Shown here piece after piece: positions 44,065 to 52,087 of a stretch of DNA of 64,000 nucleotides. The translations under genes were made by a program, and so were the position numbers. Each line of letters begins with the position of its first letter. The first letter of the stretch is position 1. The notes under the pieces were generated by a model that saw nothing but the letters and a program-made list of their open reading frames with translations, had not been told where the DNA came from and did no database searches. Origin of the DNA: Massilia rhizosphaerae (lineage in GTDB: Bacteria; Pseudomonadota; Gammaproteobacteria; Burkholderiales; Burkholderiaceae_D); NCBI RefSeq assembly GCF_016093545.1, contig NZ_JADKYX010000027.1:40617-104616 (forward strand). Direction: 5' to 3'.

Positions 44065-44519
44065 ACCTGCCCGACATCCGCACCCTGGTGCCGCACGACG
44101 GCGCCATGTCGCTGCTCGGACGGCTGCTCGCGGCCGACGCCGAGACCCTGTGCGCCGAGGTGGCGATCGCCGCGGACACGCTGTTCCTTGCCGACGGCGC
44201 CGTGGGCGCGTGGGTCGGCGTCGAATACATGGCGCAGGCGGTGGCCGCGCATGCCGGCTTCGGCGCCCGCCTGCGCGGCGAACCGGTGCGCGTGGGCTTC
44301 TTGCTCGGCACCCGCCGCTACGCCTGCACGGTGGCCGCCTTCCCGGCGGGGAGCGTCCTGCACGTGCACGTGCAACAGGTGCTGAAAGGCGAGAACGGCC
44401 TGGGCGCGTACGACTGCCGCATCGTGGACGGCGCCGGCGGCGCCGAATGGGCGAGCGCCACGATCACCGTGTTCCAGCCCGACAACGTAGAAGAGTTTTT
44501 GCAACGGAGTTCCGAATGA
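44061..44519 (+). CDS. apeP: Hotdog 3-hydroxyacyl-ACP dehydratase (ApeP type)
   Basis: A 152-residue hotdog protein. RTLVPHDGAMSLLGRLLA carries the active-site His, and WVGVEYMAQAVAAHAGFGAR carries the helix with the acidic residue. GFLLGTRRYACTVAAFP completes the family pattern. It should dehydrate 3-hydroxyacyl intermediates to give conjugated double bonds, probably as a heterodimer with the hotdog domain fused to the AMP ligase. Overlaps both neighbours by 4 bp. Confidence 0.87.
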   Translation: MNLPDIRTLVPHDGAMSLLGRLLAADAETLCAEVAIAADTLFLADGAVGAWVGVEYMAQAVAAHAGFGARLRGEPVRVGFLLGTRRYACTVAAFPAGSVLHVHVQQVLKGENGLGAYDCRIVDGAGGAEWASATITVFQPDNVEEFLQRSSE

Positions 44520-45250
44520 GTAGTATCGAGAAAAGTGTGCTTGTGACCGGCTCGTCGCGCGGCATCGGCAAGGCGATCGCGCTGCGCCTGGCGCGCGACG
44601 GCTACCGCGTGGTGGTGCATTGCCGCAGCCGCCGCGCGGAGGCCGAGGCCGTGGCGGCCGACATCGCGGCGGCCGGCGGCAGCGCGCGCGTCCTGCAGTT
44701 CGACATCGGCGACCGCGCGGCGACGGCCGACGCGCTGCTGGCCGACGTCGAGGCGCACGGCTGCTACTACGGCGTCGTCTGCAATGCCGGCGTCGCCTGC
44801 GACACGGCGTTTCCGGCCATGACCGGCGAGGAATGGGACCAGGTGCTGGGCACGAACCTGGACGGCTTCTTCAACGTCCTGAACCCGCTCGTCATGCCGA
44901 TGGTCCAGCGCCGCAAGCCGGGCCGCATCGTCACGATGGCGTCGGTGTCGGGCCTGATCGGCAACCGCGGCCAGGTCAACTACAGCGCCGCCAAGGCCGG
45001 CATCATCGGCGCCACCAAGGCGCTCGCGCTGGAACTGGCCAAGCGCGACATCACCGTCAATTGCGTCGCGCCGGGCCTGATCGAGACCGAGATGATCGAC
45101 GGCGTCCCGTTCGACGACATCGTCAAACTGATCCCGGCGCGCCGCGTCGGCCGTCCCGAGGAAGTGGCGGCCGCGGTCGCCTACCTGATGTCGGACGACG
45201 CCGGCTACGTCACGCGCCAGGTCATTTCCGTCAATGGAGGCCTGGCATGA
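44516..45250 (+). CDS. apeQ: 3-ketoacyl-ACP reductase, FabG-like (ApeQ type)
   Basis: A 244-residue short-chain dehydrogenase: VTGSSRGIGKAIA cofactor loop, CNAGVA, Ser in TMASVSG, Tyr156 and Lys160 in VNYSAAKAGIIG, and VAPGLIETEM. It reduces the beta-keto group during chain growth. No enoyl reductase is present in the cluster, which fits a product that keeps its double bonds. It overlaps the following ketosynthase by 4 bp. Confidence 0.92.
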   Translation: MSSIEKSVLVTGSSRGIGKAIALRLARDGYRVVVHCRSRRAEAEAVAADIAAAGGSARVLQFDIGDRAATADALLADVEAHGCYYGVVCNAGVACDTAFPAMTGEEWDQVLGTNLDGFFNVLNPLVMPMVQRRKPGRIVTMASVSGLIGNRGQVNYSAAKAGIIGATKALALELAKRDITVNCVAPGLIETEMIDGVPFDDIVKLIPARRVGRPEEVAAAVAYLMSDDAGYVTRQVISVNGGLA

Positions 45251-46467
45251 AGCGCGTCGTCGTCACCGGCATGGCCGGCATCAGCCCGCTGGGCAACGAC
45301 TGGGGCACGATCCGCGCGCGCCTGGTCGAGGGGCGCAACGCGATCGTCCGGATGGCGGCGTGGGACGACTACGAGGGCCTGAACACCCGCCTGGGCGCGC
45401 CCGCCGCGCCGTTCGAACTGGGCGAGCGCTACCACCGCAAGGCGATCCGCAGCATGGGCCGCGTCGCGCTGATGGCGACGCGCGCCAGCGAACTGGCGCT
45501 GGCCGATGCGGGCCTGCTCGACCATCCGCTGCTCACCAGCGGCAGGATGGGCATTTCGTTCGGCTCGTCGGCCGGCACGCCCAGCGCCATCGGCGACTTC
45601 GGCCGCATGATGGAAGAGCGCACGACCAAGGGCATCAACGCGACCACCTACATCAAGATGATGGCGCACACGGCACCGGTCAACATCGGCGTGTTCTTCG
45701 GTGTGACGGGGCGCGTGATCACGACGTCGTCCGCCTGCACGTCGGGCAGCCAGGGCATCGGCTATGCCTACGAGGCCATCAGGACGGGCAAGCAGACGGC
45801 GATGATCGCGGGCGGCGCCGAGGAATTGTGCGCGACGGAGGCCGCCGTCTTCGACACCCTGTTCGCGACGAGCGTGCGCAACGACGCGCCCCATACGACG
45901 CCGCGGCCGTTCGACCGCGTGCGCGACGGCCTCGTCATCGGCGAGGGCGCCGGCTGCCTCATCCTGGAAGAGCGCGAACATGCGCTGGCGCGCGGTGCGA
46001 CGGTGTATGCGGAGATCGTCGGATTCGGCACCAACAGCGACGGTTGCCACGTCACCCAGCCGAACGCCGACATGATGCGGATCGCGATGGAACTGGCGCT
46101 GGAAGACGCCGGCCTGGCGCCGCACGCCATCGGCTACGTCAACGCCCACGGCACGGGCACGCAGCACGGCGACGTCGCGGAGACCGTGGCGACGAACGCC
46201 GTGTTCGGCACGGGCATGCCGATCAGTTCGCTGAAGAGCTATATGGGCCACACGCTCGGCGCCTGCGGCGCGCTGGAAGCGTGGATCAGCATCCGGATGA
46301 TGCAGGAAGGCTGGTTTGCGCCGACCGTCAACCTTGACGAGATCGACCCGCAGTGCGGCGAGCTCGACTATATTCGTGGCGACGGGCGACATCTCGACTG
46401 CGAATACGTCATGTCGAACAATTTTGCGTTTGGCGGCATCAACACGTCGCTGATCTTCAAGCGGTAG
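45247..46467 (+). CDS. apeR: Beta-ketoacyl-ACP synthase, second (ApeR type)
   Basis: A 406-residue FabF-like ketosynthase: MKRVVVTGMAGISPLGN start, Cys164 in TSSACTSGSQGIGYAYE, His in VNAHGTGTQHGDV and His in KSYMGHTLGACGALEAW. All catalytic residues are present. It is distinct from the ApeO-like enzyme and may start or support the pathway, for example by condensing the starter. It is the last synthase gene of the cluster; a 28-bp gap separates the next gene. Confidence 0.91.
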   Translation: MKRVVVTGMAGISPLGNDWGTIRARLVEGRNAIVRMAAWDDYEGLNTRLGAPAAPFELGERYHRKAIRSMGRVALMATRASELALADAGLLDHPLLTSGRMGISFGSSAGTPSAIGDFGRMMEERTTKGINATTYIKMMAHTAPVNIGVFFGVTGRVITTSSACTSGSQGIGYAYEAIRTGKQTAMIAGGAEELCATEAAVFDTLFATSVRNDAPHTTPRPFDRVRDGLVIGEGAGCLILEEREHALARGATVYAEIVGFGTNSDGCHVTQPNADMMRIAMELALEDAGLAPHAIGYVNAHGTGTQHGDVAETVATNAVFGTGMPISSLKSYMGHTLGACGALEAWISIRMMQEGWFAPTVNLDEIDPQCGELDYIRGDGRHLDCEYVMSNNFAFGGINTSLIFKR

Positions 46468-46495
46468 TTTCACCACACCTAGAAACGGAGAAAAA

Positions 46496-47083
46496 ATGAA
46501 TAACAAGCACCGGACCGTCCTGCTGGCATCCGCAATCGTGAGCGTCGCGCTGCTGCAAGGCTGCGCGACGAAAATCAAGGCGTCGTCGACCGACAATCCG
46601 CCGCCCGCGAAAGCGTTCTCGGCCTACAGCCATATCGAGGTGAAGCCCGTCGTGTTCAAGGCAGGCTACAAGGGCGACGCGGCCGGCCTGGCCAAGATCG
46701 ACGAGAACCTCAAGAAGGATCTCGAACCGAAGCTGGCGCAATGGAACGCACGCGTGGCGACCGGCAATACGCTGGTGGTGGAACCGGTTATCGAAGAAAT
46801 GTCGTTCAAGCACGGCGCCAAGCGCGTCCTGCTCGGCCCGCTGGTCGGCGGCTCGGGCGTTCTGATGCGCGTGACGTTCCGCGACAACATGGGCAAGGTG
46901 ATCGCGACGCCGGAATTCTTCCAGCGCACGGCGGCGTTCAGTGGGGGTTTCACGATGGGCACCATGGACAACCTCATGCTGACCCGTGTCGCGAACCTCG
47001 CCAGCGATTACATCATCGCCAACTACGACAAGGCCGTCGGCGGCCCGACCGGCGCGGACGACCAGTCCGTCAAGGCTAACTGA
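46496..47083 (+). CDS. DUF4410-like lipoprotein
   Basis: A 195-residue lipoprotein (SAIVSVALLQGC lipobox). AFSAYSHIEVKPVVFKAGYK, VEPVIEEMSFKHGAKRVLLG, GPLVGGSGVLMRVTFRD and GGFTMGTMDNLMLTRVANL fit the DUF4410 family; function unknown. The glycine-rich patch may insert into or lie on a membrane. A clear ribosome site (GGAGAAAAA) precedes the ATG. It follows the pigment cluster closely on the same strand and may be cotranscribed with it. Confidence 0.77.
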   Translation: MNNKHRTVLLASAIVSVALLQGCATKIKASSTDNPPPAKAFSAYSHIEVKPVVFKAGYKGDAAGLAKIDENLKKDLEPKLAQWNARVATGNTLVVEPVIEEMSFKHGAKRVLLGPLVGGSGVLMRVTFRDNMGKVIATPEFFQRTAAFSGGFTMGTMDNLMLTRVANLASDYIIANYDKAVGGPTGADDQSVKAN

Positions 47084-47094
47084 GCGGGGGAACC

Positions 47095-47544
47095 ATGAAC
47101 TACAGGATGCTGCCAGCGATACTGGCCTGCGCACTGGCGACGCTGGGCGTCACCGCGACGGCGCAAGCACGGGACACGAAGCTGTTGCTGCCGCTGTCCG
47201 CGGCGATGAGCGCGAACGACGCCAAGGTCCGCCTGGGCGATTCGGTGAAATTCTACTTTGGCAACCAGCCGACCCCGCCCGTCCTCGAGCGTCTCGGTGC
47301 GGACAAGACGAACCAGAAGACCAACTCGTTCGGTAAGTCGGCGGAGACCGCGTGTAATTGGGCGTTCCTGTCGGCCATGTTGCGCCTGCAGCAGCGCGCC
47401 CACGAACTGGGGGCGAATGCCGTGATCAACATCGTCAGCAATTACAAGAACGTGGAAATGTCGAGCGACACCCAGTTCGAATGCCATGACGGGGCGATCA
47501 TGTCGGGCGTCGCGCTGAAGGGCGAATTCGTCAAGCTGAAGTAA
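47095..47544 (+). CDS. Small exported protein with YbjQ-like C-terminal signature
   Basis: A 149-residue exported protein with a signal peptide (LPAILACALATLGVTATAQA). The C-terminal half has RAHELGANAVINIVSNYKNVE, which resembles the AxxxGANAVxxV pattern of YbjQ/heavy-metal-binding-type small domains; two Cys (ACNW, FECHD) could form a disulfide. Similar proteins are sometimes labelled excinuclease ATPase subunit, but nothing here supports that. It starts 11 bp after the DUF4410 gene, so the two probably work together. Confidence 0.72.
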   Translation: MNYRMLPAILACALATLGVTATAQARDTKLLLPLSAAMSANDAKVRLGDSVKFYFGNQPTPPVLERLGADKTNQKTNSFGKSAETACNWAFLSAMLRLQQRAHELGANAVINIVSNYKNVEMSSDTQFECHDGAIMSGVALKGEFVKLK

Positions 47545-47624
47545 TGAGCCTGGCCGGCCGCCCTCGCGTCCCATGCAGGCTGGCTCGGTTCGACTGACGC
47601 AGATCAAACGTTGAGCGCCCCGGG

Positions 47625-48185
47625 TCAGCGCGACATGCTGATGAGCTTGTGCACCAGCTCTGACGATGTCGATGCGGAAAATTTCTTCATCAGCTTGGCG
47701 CGGTGCATCTCCACCGTGCGCGGGGACAGGTCCGTCTCGCGCGCGATCAGCTTGCTCGTCTTGCCCTCGACGAGCAGCGCCGCGATCTCGCGCTCGCGCG
47801 GGGTCAGCTCGGCCGTCACGGGGCGCTTTTCGCTGACGTCCTCGAACGTCCAGACCCCGGCGCCCAGCGGCTCGGCCGGGTCGAGCGCGCGGCCTGTCAC
47901 GTGGCACCAGAATAATTCCCCGTTTTCGCGGCGCATGATCCGCTCGTCCGAGTAGCGGCCCTTCGCGTTCATGATCGGAATGATGCGGTCGCCCGTGCGC
48001 AGGAACTCGTCCATCGTGGGGTAGAGTACCGAGAACGACTGGCCGTCCAGCTGGATGCGCTGGTAGCCGAACATCGCCGCGAGGGCGTGGTTGCACGACC
48101 GGATCACCCGGTTGACCGAGATGCACATGCCGACGGGCGCGTGCTGGAAAATCATCTCGTAATCGATGGCGTATGATGCGTTCAT
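47625..48185 (-). CDS. PAS-LuxR type transcriptional regulator
   Basis: A 186-residue regulator. The N-terminal PAS domain (YEMIFQHAPVGMCISVNRV, GELFWCHVTGRALDPAEPLG) would sense a small ligand, redox state or other signal. The C-terminal LuxR helix-turn-helix is AELTPREREIAALLVEGKTS ... LSPRTVEMHRAKLMKKF. There is no receiver domain, so it acts as a one-component regulator. It converges on the export-protein pair at the end of the aryl polyene region and is divergent from scoA, so either could be its target; this is inference from position. Confidence 0.87.
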   Translation of the reverse strand: MNASYAIDYEMIFQHAPVGMCISVNRVIRSCNHALAAMFGYQRIQLDGQSFSVLYPTMDEFLRTGDRIIPIMNAKGRYSDERIMRRENGELFWCHVTGRALDPAEPLGAGVWTFEDVSEKRPVTAELTPREREIAALLVEGKTSKLIARETDLSPRTVEMHRAKLMKKFSASTSSELVHKLISMSR

Positions 48186-48332
48186 TTGATGGTAGTCGAG
48201 TGCCCTGCAGGAAACGCTTGCCGGTATTTCTACGGTATTGTGCTTTGGAGGGGCGTATTTTATTCTCGAATTCTACTTTGCTGTAGAGAGAAGCTTAACC
48301 ACGCTTGAAGCTCAATAATTAAAGGGACGGCT

Positions 48333-49031
48333 ATGAACAAAGTGTATCCTGATGCGCGCGCCGCGCTGGAGGGGGTCGTGGCAGACGGCCAGACGATCGC
48401 CGTGGGCGGTTTCGGCCTGTGCGGCATTCCCGAGGCGCTGATCCTCGCGTTGCGCGACTCCGGCGTCAAGAATCTGACGGCCATCTCGAACAACGCCGGC
48501 GTCGACGATTTCGGCCTCGGCCAACTCCTCACCACGCGCCAGATCAGGAAGATGATCGCCTCGTACGTGGGCGAGAACAAGGAATTCGCGCGCCAATTCC
48601 TGGCCGGCGAACTGGAACTGGAATTCACGCCGCAGGGCACGCTGGCCGAAAAGCTGCGCGCCGGCGGCGCCGGCATCCCCGCCTTCTTCACCAAGACGGG
48701 CTACGGCACCATCGTCGCGGAAGGCAAGGAAACCCGCGAATTCGACGGCGAAATGTATGTGATGGAACGTTCGCTCGTGCCGGATGTGTCGCTCGTCAAG
48801 GCCTGGAAGGCCGACCGCGCCGGCAACCTCGTGTTCCGCAAGACGGCGCGCAATTTCAACCCGAACGTGGCCACCGCAGGCAAGGTCTGCATCGTGGAAG
48901 TCGAGCAACTGGTCGAGATCGGCGAGATCGAGCCGGACCAGGTGCATACCCCGAGCATCTTCGTGCACCGCATCGTTCACAACCCGACGCCGGAAAAGCG
49001 CATCGAACAGCGCACCGTGCGTCAAGCATAA
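48333..49031 (+). CDS. scoA: Succinyl-CoA:3-ketoacid CoA transferase subunit A
   Basis: A 232-residue alpha subunit. GQTIAVGGFGLCGIPEALI is the CoA-binding glycine-rich region, with ISNNAGVDDFGLGQLL and YMVMERSLVPDVSLVKAW-like blocks (actual MYVMERSLVPDVSLVK). With subunit B it moves CoA from succinyl-CoA to acetoacetate, for ketone-body or hydroxybutyrate use. AAAGGGA precedes the start. Subunit B begins 17 bp downstream. Confidence 0.92.
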   Translation: MNKVYPDARAALEGVVADGQTIAVGGFGLCGIPEALILALRDSGVKNLTAISNNAGVDDFGLGQLLTTRQIRKMIASYVGENKEFARQFLAGELELEFTPQGTLAEKLRAGGAGIPAFFTKTGYGTIVAEGKETREFDGEMYVMERSLVPDVSLVKAWKADRAGNLVFRKTARNFNPNVATAGKVCIVEVEQLVEIGEIEPDQVHTPSIFVHRIVHNPTPEKRIEQRTVRQA

Positions 49032-49048
49032 GACCAGGGGAGACAGAC

Positions 49049-49699
49049 ATGGCATGGACTCGTGATGAAATGGCCGCGCGCGCGGCCAAGGAACTGCAGG
49101 ACGGTTTCTACGTGAACCTGGGCATCGGCCTGCCCACCATGGTGGCGAACTACGTCCCCAAGGACATCGAAGTGTTCCTGCAGTCGGAAAACGGCTTGCT
49201 GGGCATCGGCCCGTTCCCGACGGACGACCAGGTCGACGCCGACCTGATCAACGCCGGCAAGCAGACCGTGACGGCGTTGCCGGGCGCGGCCTACTTCAGC
49301 TCGGCCGATTCCTTCGGCATGATCCGCGGCGGCAAGATCAACCTGGCCATCCTCGGCGCGATGCAGGTGTCGCAAAAGGGCGACCTGGCCAACTGGATGA
49401 TCCCGGGCAAGATGGTCAAGGGCATGGGCGGCGCGATGGACCTCGTGGCCGGCGTCAAGCGCGTCGTCGTGGTGATGGAGCACGTGGCGACGGCCAAGGA
49501 CGGCACCATCAGCCACAAGATCCTCAAGAAATGTGACCTGCCGCTGACGGGCGTCGGCGTCGTCGACCGCATCATCACCGACCTGGGCGTCATCGACGTC
49601 ACGGACACCGGCCTCAAGCTGGTGGAACTGGCGCCGGGCGTCACCAAGGACGACGTCCTGGCCGCCACGTCGGCCGAGCTGGACGTCTCGGCCGTCTGA
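49049..49699 (+). CDS. scoB: Succinyl-CoA:3-ketoacid CoA transferase subunit B
   Basis: A 216-residue beta subunit carrying the catalytic glutamate in FLQSENGLLGIGP, which forms the glutamyl-CoA thioester. GGKINLAILGAMQVSQKGDL and GAMDLVAGVKRVVVVMEH are further family blocks. A 3-oxoadipate CoA transferase is the main alternative, but neighbouring genes give no sign of aromatic breakdown. Confidence 0.92.
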   Translation: MAWTRDEMAARAAKELQDGFYVNLGIGLPTMVANYVPKDIEVFLQSENGLLGIGPFPTDDQVDADLINAGKQTVTALPGAAYFSSADSFGMIRGGKINLAILGAMQVSQKGDLANWMIPGKMVKGMGGAMDLVAGVKRVVVVMEHVATAKDGTISHKILKKCDLPLTGVGVVDRIITDLGVIDVTDTGLKLVELAPGVTKDDVLAATSAELDVSAV

Positions 49700-49735
49700 C
49701 GGCAACGGGCGGCGCCGCGGCGCTGCCCATCCGCC

Positions 49736-50107
49736 TCAGTGCATCTTCCACACGTATCGCACCGAGGTCCATTGCCGGACCGGCTTGCCGTTCTCCTGCC
49801 CGGCATGAAAGCTGCAGCGCGCCAGCGCCGTGCGGGCGGCCTCGTCGAGCGTCGCGAAACCGCTCGACGCCTCGACCTTCGATTCCTGCACGCGGCCGTT
49901 CTCGTCGACGAGAAAACCGAGCTGGACCTTGCCCTGGTGGCCCGCCTGCAGGTCCGCATGCGGATATTGCGGCTTGGCGCAAGAGGCGAAGTCGAGGGTG
50001 GGACGGACTGTCTGCGGCGGCGTCGCCGCGTGGGCGGGCGCGGCGCAGGCGACGGCGAACGGCAGGCAGTGCAGGGCGGTACGGAAAAAGCGGGCGAAGC
50101 GGGACAT
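49736..50107 (-). CDS. Exported TonB C-terminal-like domain protein
   Basis: A 123-residue exported protein (signal LHCLPFAVACAAPAHA) that is almost entirely one TonB C-terminal domain: KPQYPHADLQAGHQGKVQLG, FLVDENGRVQESKVEASSGF, TLDEAARTALARCSFHAG. It has no membrane anchor of the usual TonB type, so energy transduction is doubtful. It closely parallels the C-terminal tail of the BlaR1-like protein next to it, suggesting a duplicated domain. A strong AAAGGAGG precedes the start. Confidence 0.8.
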   Translation of the reverse strand: MSRFARFFRTALHCLPFAVACAAPAHAATPPQTVRPTLDFASCAKPQYPHADLQAGHQGKVQLGFLVDENGRVQESKVEASSGFATLDEAARTALARCSFHAGQENGKPVRQWTSVRYVWKMH

Positions 50108-50237
50108 GGTGCCTCCTTTGCGATGAGAACTGATGACCTTCAGTCCGTAAGGGCGTGACGGCGCCTTGCGCCGTTGCGCAAAAAATCGGTTGCGGATGCG
50201 GGCGGGAGCGCCTTGCGATCAGCGGCGCGGTGCCGCG

Positions 50238-51557
50238 TCAGCCGAGTGTCCAGACATACTTGACGGGCGCCCATGCCGATACGGGCTGGCCGTGCCGCAG
50301 TGCCGGCCGGAAGTGGCATTGGTGCAGCACACCGCGGGCCGCCTCGTCCAGGCTGGCGTAGCCGCTCGACTGCAGGATCTTCGATGCCGTCACGGTCCCG
50401 GTGGCATCCACGAGAAAGTCCATCGTGACCGCGCCCTCATGGCCGGCCGCGATGTCGGCTTGTGGGTAGTGCGGCTTGCGGCAGGTCGCGAAATCCAGCA
50501 TCGCGCGGCGCGTGACGTCGGACGGCGCGGCGGTGGATGCGGTTGCCGTGTCGCCGCGGGTGGCCAGCGCGTGGGCGCTGGCGGCGCAGGCCAGCACGAG
50601 TCCCAGCACGGGGATCGCGGCGCGCCAGTCCAGCCCCTGCGGGTCGGGACGGAGCAGGCGGCGGATGCGCGCCGCCAGGTCGCCGCCGGTCGCGGCCTGG
50701 GCCAGGTGGTGGCGCGAGAACTGCAGCCGTTCCAGTTCCGACAGCGCCCGCGCCAGCCGGCGCGGTTCGCCCAGCCGGCTTGCCGCGAAATCGTCGGCGA
50801 TCTGTTCCCGTTCGTGGCGGATGCGGTGCGAGATCCACCAGACGGCCGGGTGGTAGAACAGCAGCGCTTCGATCACGTTCTGCACGAGGTTGACGAGATA
50901 GTCGTGGCGCCGGACGTGGCCGAGTTCGTGCGCCAGCAGCGCTTCCAGCAATGCCGGCGGCATGCCCGTGACGAGGGCGGCAGGGACGAGCACGACGGGC
51001 CGCCAGAAGCCGGCCGTGATCGGGCTCGCCAGGCTGTCGACGATGCGCAGGCGCACGTGGCGATCCAGGCCGCAGCGCGCGGCCAGTTGCGACAGCCGTG
51101 CCTGCCAGGCGCGCTGCTCGTCCCGGTCGTCGGCCGCGGCGCGTTCGGCCGCACCCGGGGCGCGCACGATCCACAGCAGCCCCAGCGCCATGCGCAGCCC
51201 GAGCGCCGCCGCGCAGGCCGCCCAGGCGCCGACGATCCACGCGAGATGGTGCTGCACCCAGCCGAGCAGGCCGGCCGCTTCCCGCAGGGTCACCTCGGGT
51301 GCGCGTACCAGCGCCAGCAGGCGTACGGACGGGCTCCCGCGACCATCGTGCAGCATCAGCGCGAGGTTCGCAGCCGGCCACGCAATGCAGAGCAGCAGGG
51401 CGCCGCACGCCACGGCATAGCGCGTTTCCGGCCGGGCATTGCGCAGTGCGACGAGCAACACGGCCGTCGCGCAGCCGATCAAGGCCCCTTGCCACACGAA
51501 GTGCAGCAACGCCCAGCCGAGGCTCCCCACGAAGCTGCCGGCGAGCCCGGCGCTCAT
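50238..51557 (-). CDS. BlaR1/MecR1-type M56 sensor peptidase with TonB C-terminal domain
   Basis: A 439-residue membrane protein. Four N-terminal membrane segments surround a cytoplasmic M56 metalloprotease with zinc motif ALLAHELGHVRRHD, followed by LLFYHPAVWWISHRIRHERE and the downstream acidic ligand region. A fifth membrane segment (AIPVLGLVLACAASAHAL) leads to a periplasmic TonB C-terminal domain (KPHYPQADIAAGHEGAVTMD, ILQSSGYASLDEAARGVLHQ). BlaR1 normally has a penicillin-binding sensor there, so a beta-lactam signal is unlikely. The gene overlaps blaI-like by four bases; proteolysis should relieve BlaI repression. Confidence 0.88.
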   Translation of the reverse strand: MSAGLAGSFVGSLGWALLHFVWQGALIGCATAVLLVALRNARPETRYAVACGALLLCIAWPAANLALMLHDGRGSPSVRLLALVRAPEVTLREAAGLLGWVQHHLAWIVGAWAACAAALGLRMALGLLWIVRAPGAAERAAADDRDEQRAWQARLSQLAARCGLDRHVRLRIVDSLASPITAGFWRPVVLVPAALVTGMPPALLEALLAHELGHVRRHDYLVNLVQNVIEALLFYHPAVWWISHRIRHEREQIADDFAASRLGEPRRLARALSELERLQFSRHHLAQAATGGDLAARIRRLLRPDPQGLDWRAAIPVLGLVLACAASAHALATRGDTATASTAAPSDVTRRAMLDFATCRKPHYPQADIAAGHEGAVTMDFLVDATGTVTASKILQSSGYASLDEAARGVLHQCHFRPALRHGQPVSAWAPVKYVWTLG

Positions 51558-51940
51558 TGTTCGTCTCCGTCTTTCAGCAATTGTTCGATCTCGTCGCGCT
51601 CCTTTTTCGAGATGCCGCTCTTGAGCGCGGCCAGTACCAGGGCCTTGGCCGAGCCGGCGAAGGCGCGTTGCATCAGGTCCTTGAGCAGATTCGTCTGCAG
51701 CGCTTCCTGCGCCTGGGCCGGTGCGTACACGTGTGACCGTTCGCTTTCGTCGCGGATCAGCAAACCTTTGCCGTGCATGATCTGCATCAGGCGCAACACG
51801 GTCGCATACGTGACGTCCGGACGCTCCTTGATGATTTCCTCGTGGACCTGGCGCGCGGTGGCCGCGCCGAGCGGCCACAACACTTGCAAGAGGTCGAGTT
51901 CGGCCGGCGTCGGCTTGGGCAGGGCGGGAGATTTGGCCAT
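51554..51940 (-). CDS. BlaI/MecI-family transcriptional repressor
   Basis: A 128-residue winged-helix repressor: PTPAELDLLQVLWPLGAATA, VHEEIIKERPDVTYATVLRL and LIRDESERSHVYAPA are the family signature. The C-terminal dimerisation and cleavage region follows (ALVLAALKSGISKKERDEIE). It should repress its own blaI-blaR1-like operon and probably the divergent SIMPL gene through the dyads at 51972-52070. The start overlaps nothing upstream; the stop overlaps the sensor gene. Confidence 0.92.
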   Translation of the reverse strand: MAKSPALPKPTPAELDLLQVLWPLGAATARQVHEEIIKERPDVTYATVLRLMQIMHGKGLLIRDESERSHVYAPAQAQEALQTNLLKDLMQRAFAGSAKALVLAALKSGISKKERDEIEQLLKDGDEQ

Positions 51941-51971
51941 GACAAGGCTTTCGTTACGTTGTCGATGAATC

Positions 51972-51987
51972 TAGACTAACTCGTCTA
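51972..51987. promoter_or_regulatory. BlaI-type operator candidate 1
   Basis: TAGAC-N6-GTCTA, a perfect 16-bp dyad 32 bp upstream of the blaI-like start. The same half-sites and spacing recur at 52055-52070. Confidence 0.6.
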
Positions 51988-51992
51988 GATCG

Positions 51993-52006
51993 ACTTGTCT
52001 ACAAGT
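51993..52006. promoter_or_regulatory. BlaI-type operator candidate 2
   Basis: ACTTGT-N2-ACAAGT, a perfect dyad with GTCTACAA at its core, close to the TACA/TGTA elements of known BlaI/MecI operators. It lies between the two TAGAC-N6-GTCTA sites. Confidence 0.55.
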
Positions 52007-52054
52007 TTATTTTGCGTTCGTTGGCTTGCGCCAAGCCTCGGAAGGGGAATAATA

Positions 52055-52070
52055 TAGACATCACTGTCTA
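52055..52070. promoter_or_regulatory. BlaI-type operator candidate 3
   Basis: TAGAC-N6-GTCTA, 17 bp upstream of the SIMPL-gene start and just before its ribosome site. Binding here would block transcription or its start. Confidence 0.62.
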
Positions 52071-52087
52071 CGTTAAAAGGAGTGTTT

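Noticed and set aside
47095..47544. Label as an excinuclease ATPase subunit
   Set aside because: The protein is small, exported and lacks Walker motifs and zinc fingers of UvrA.
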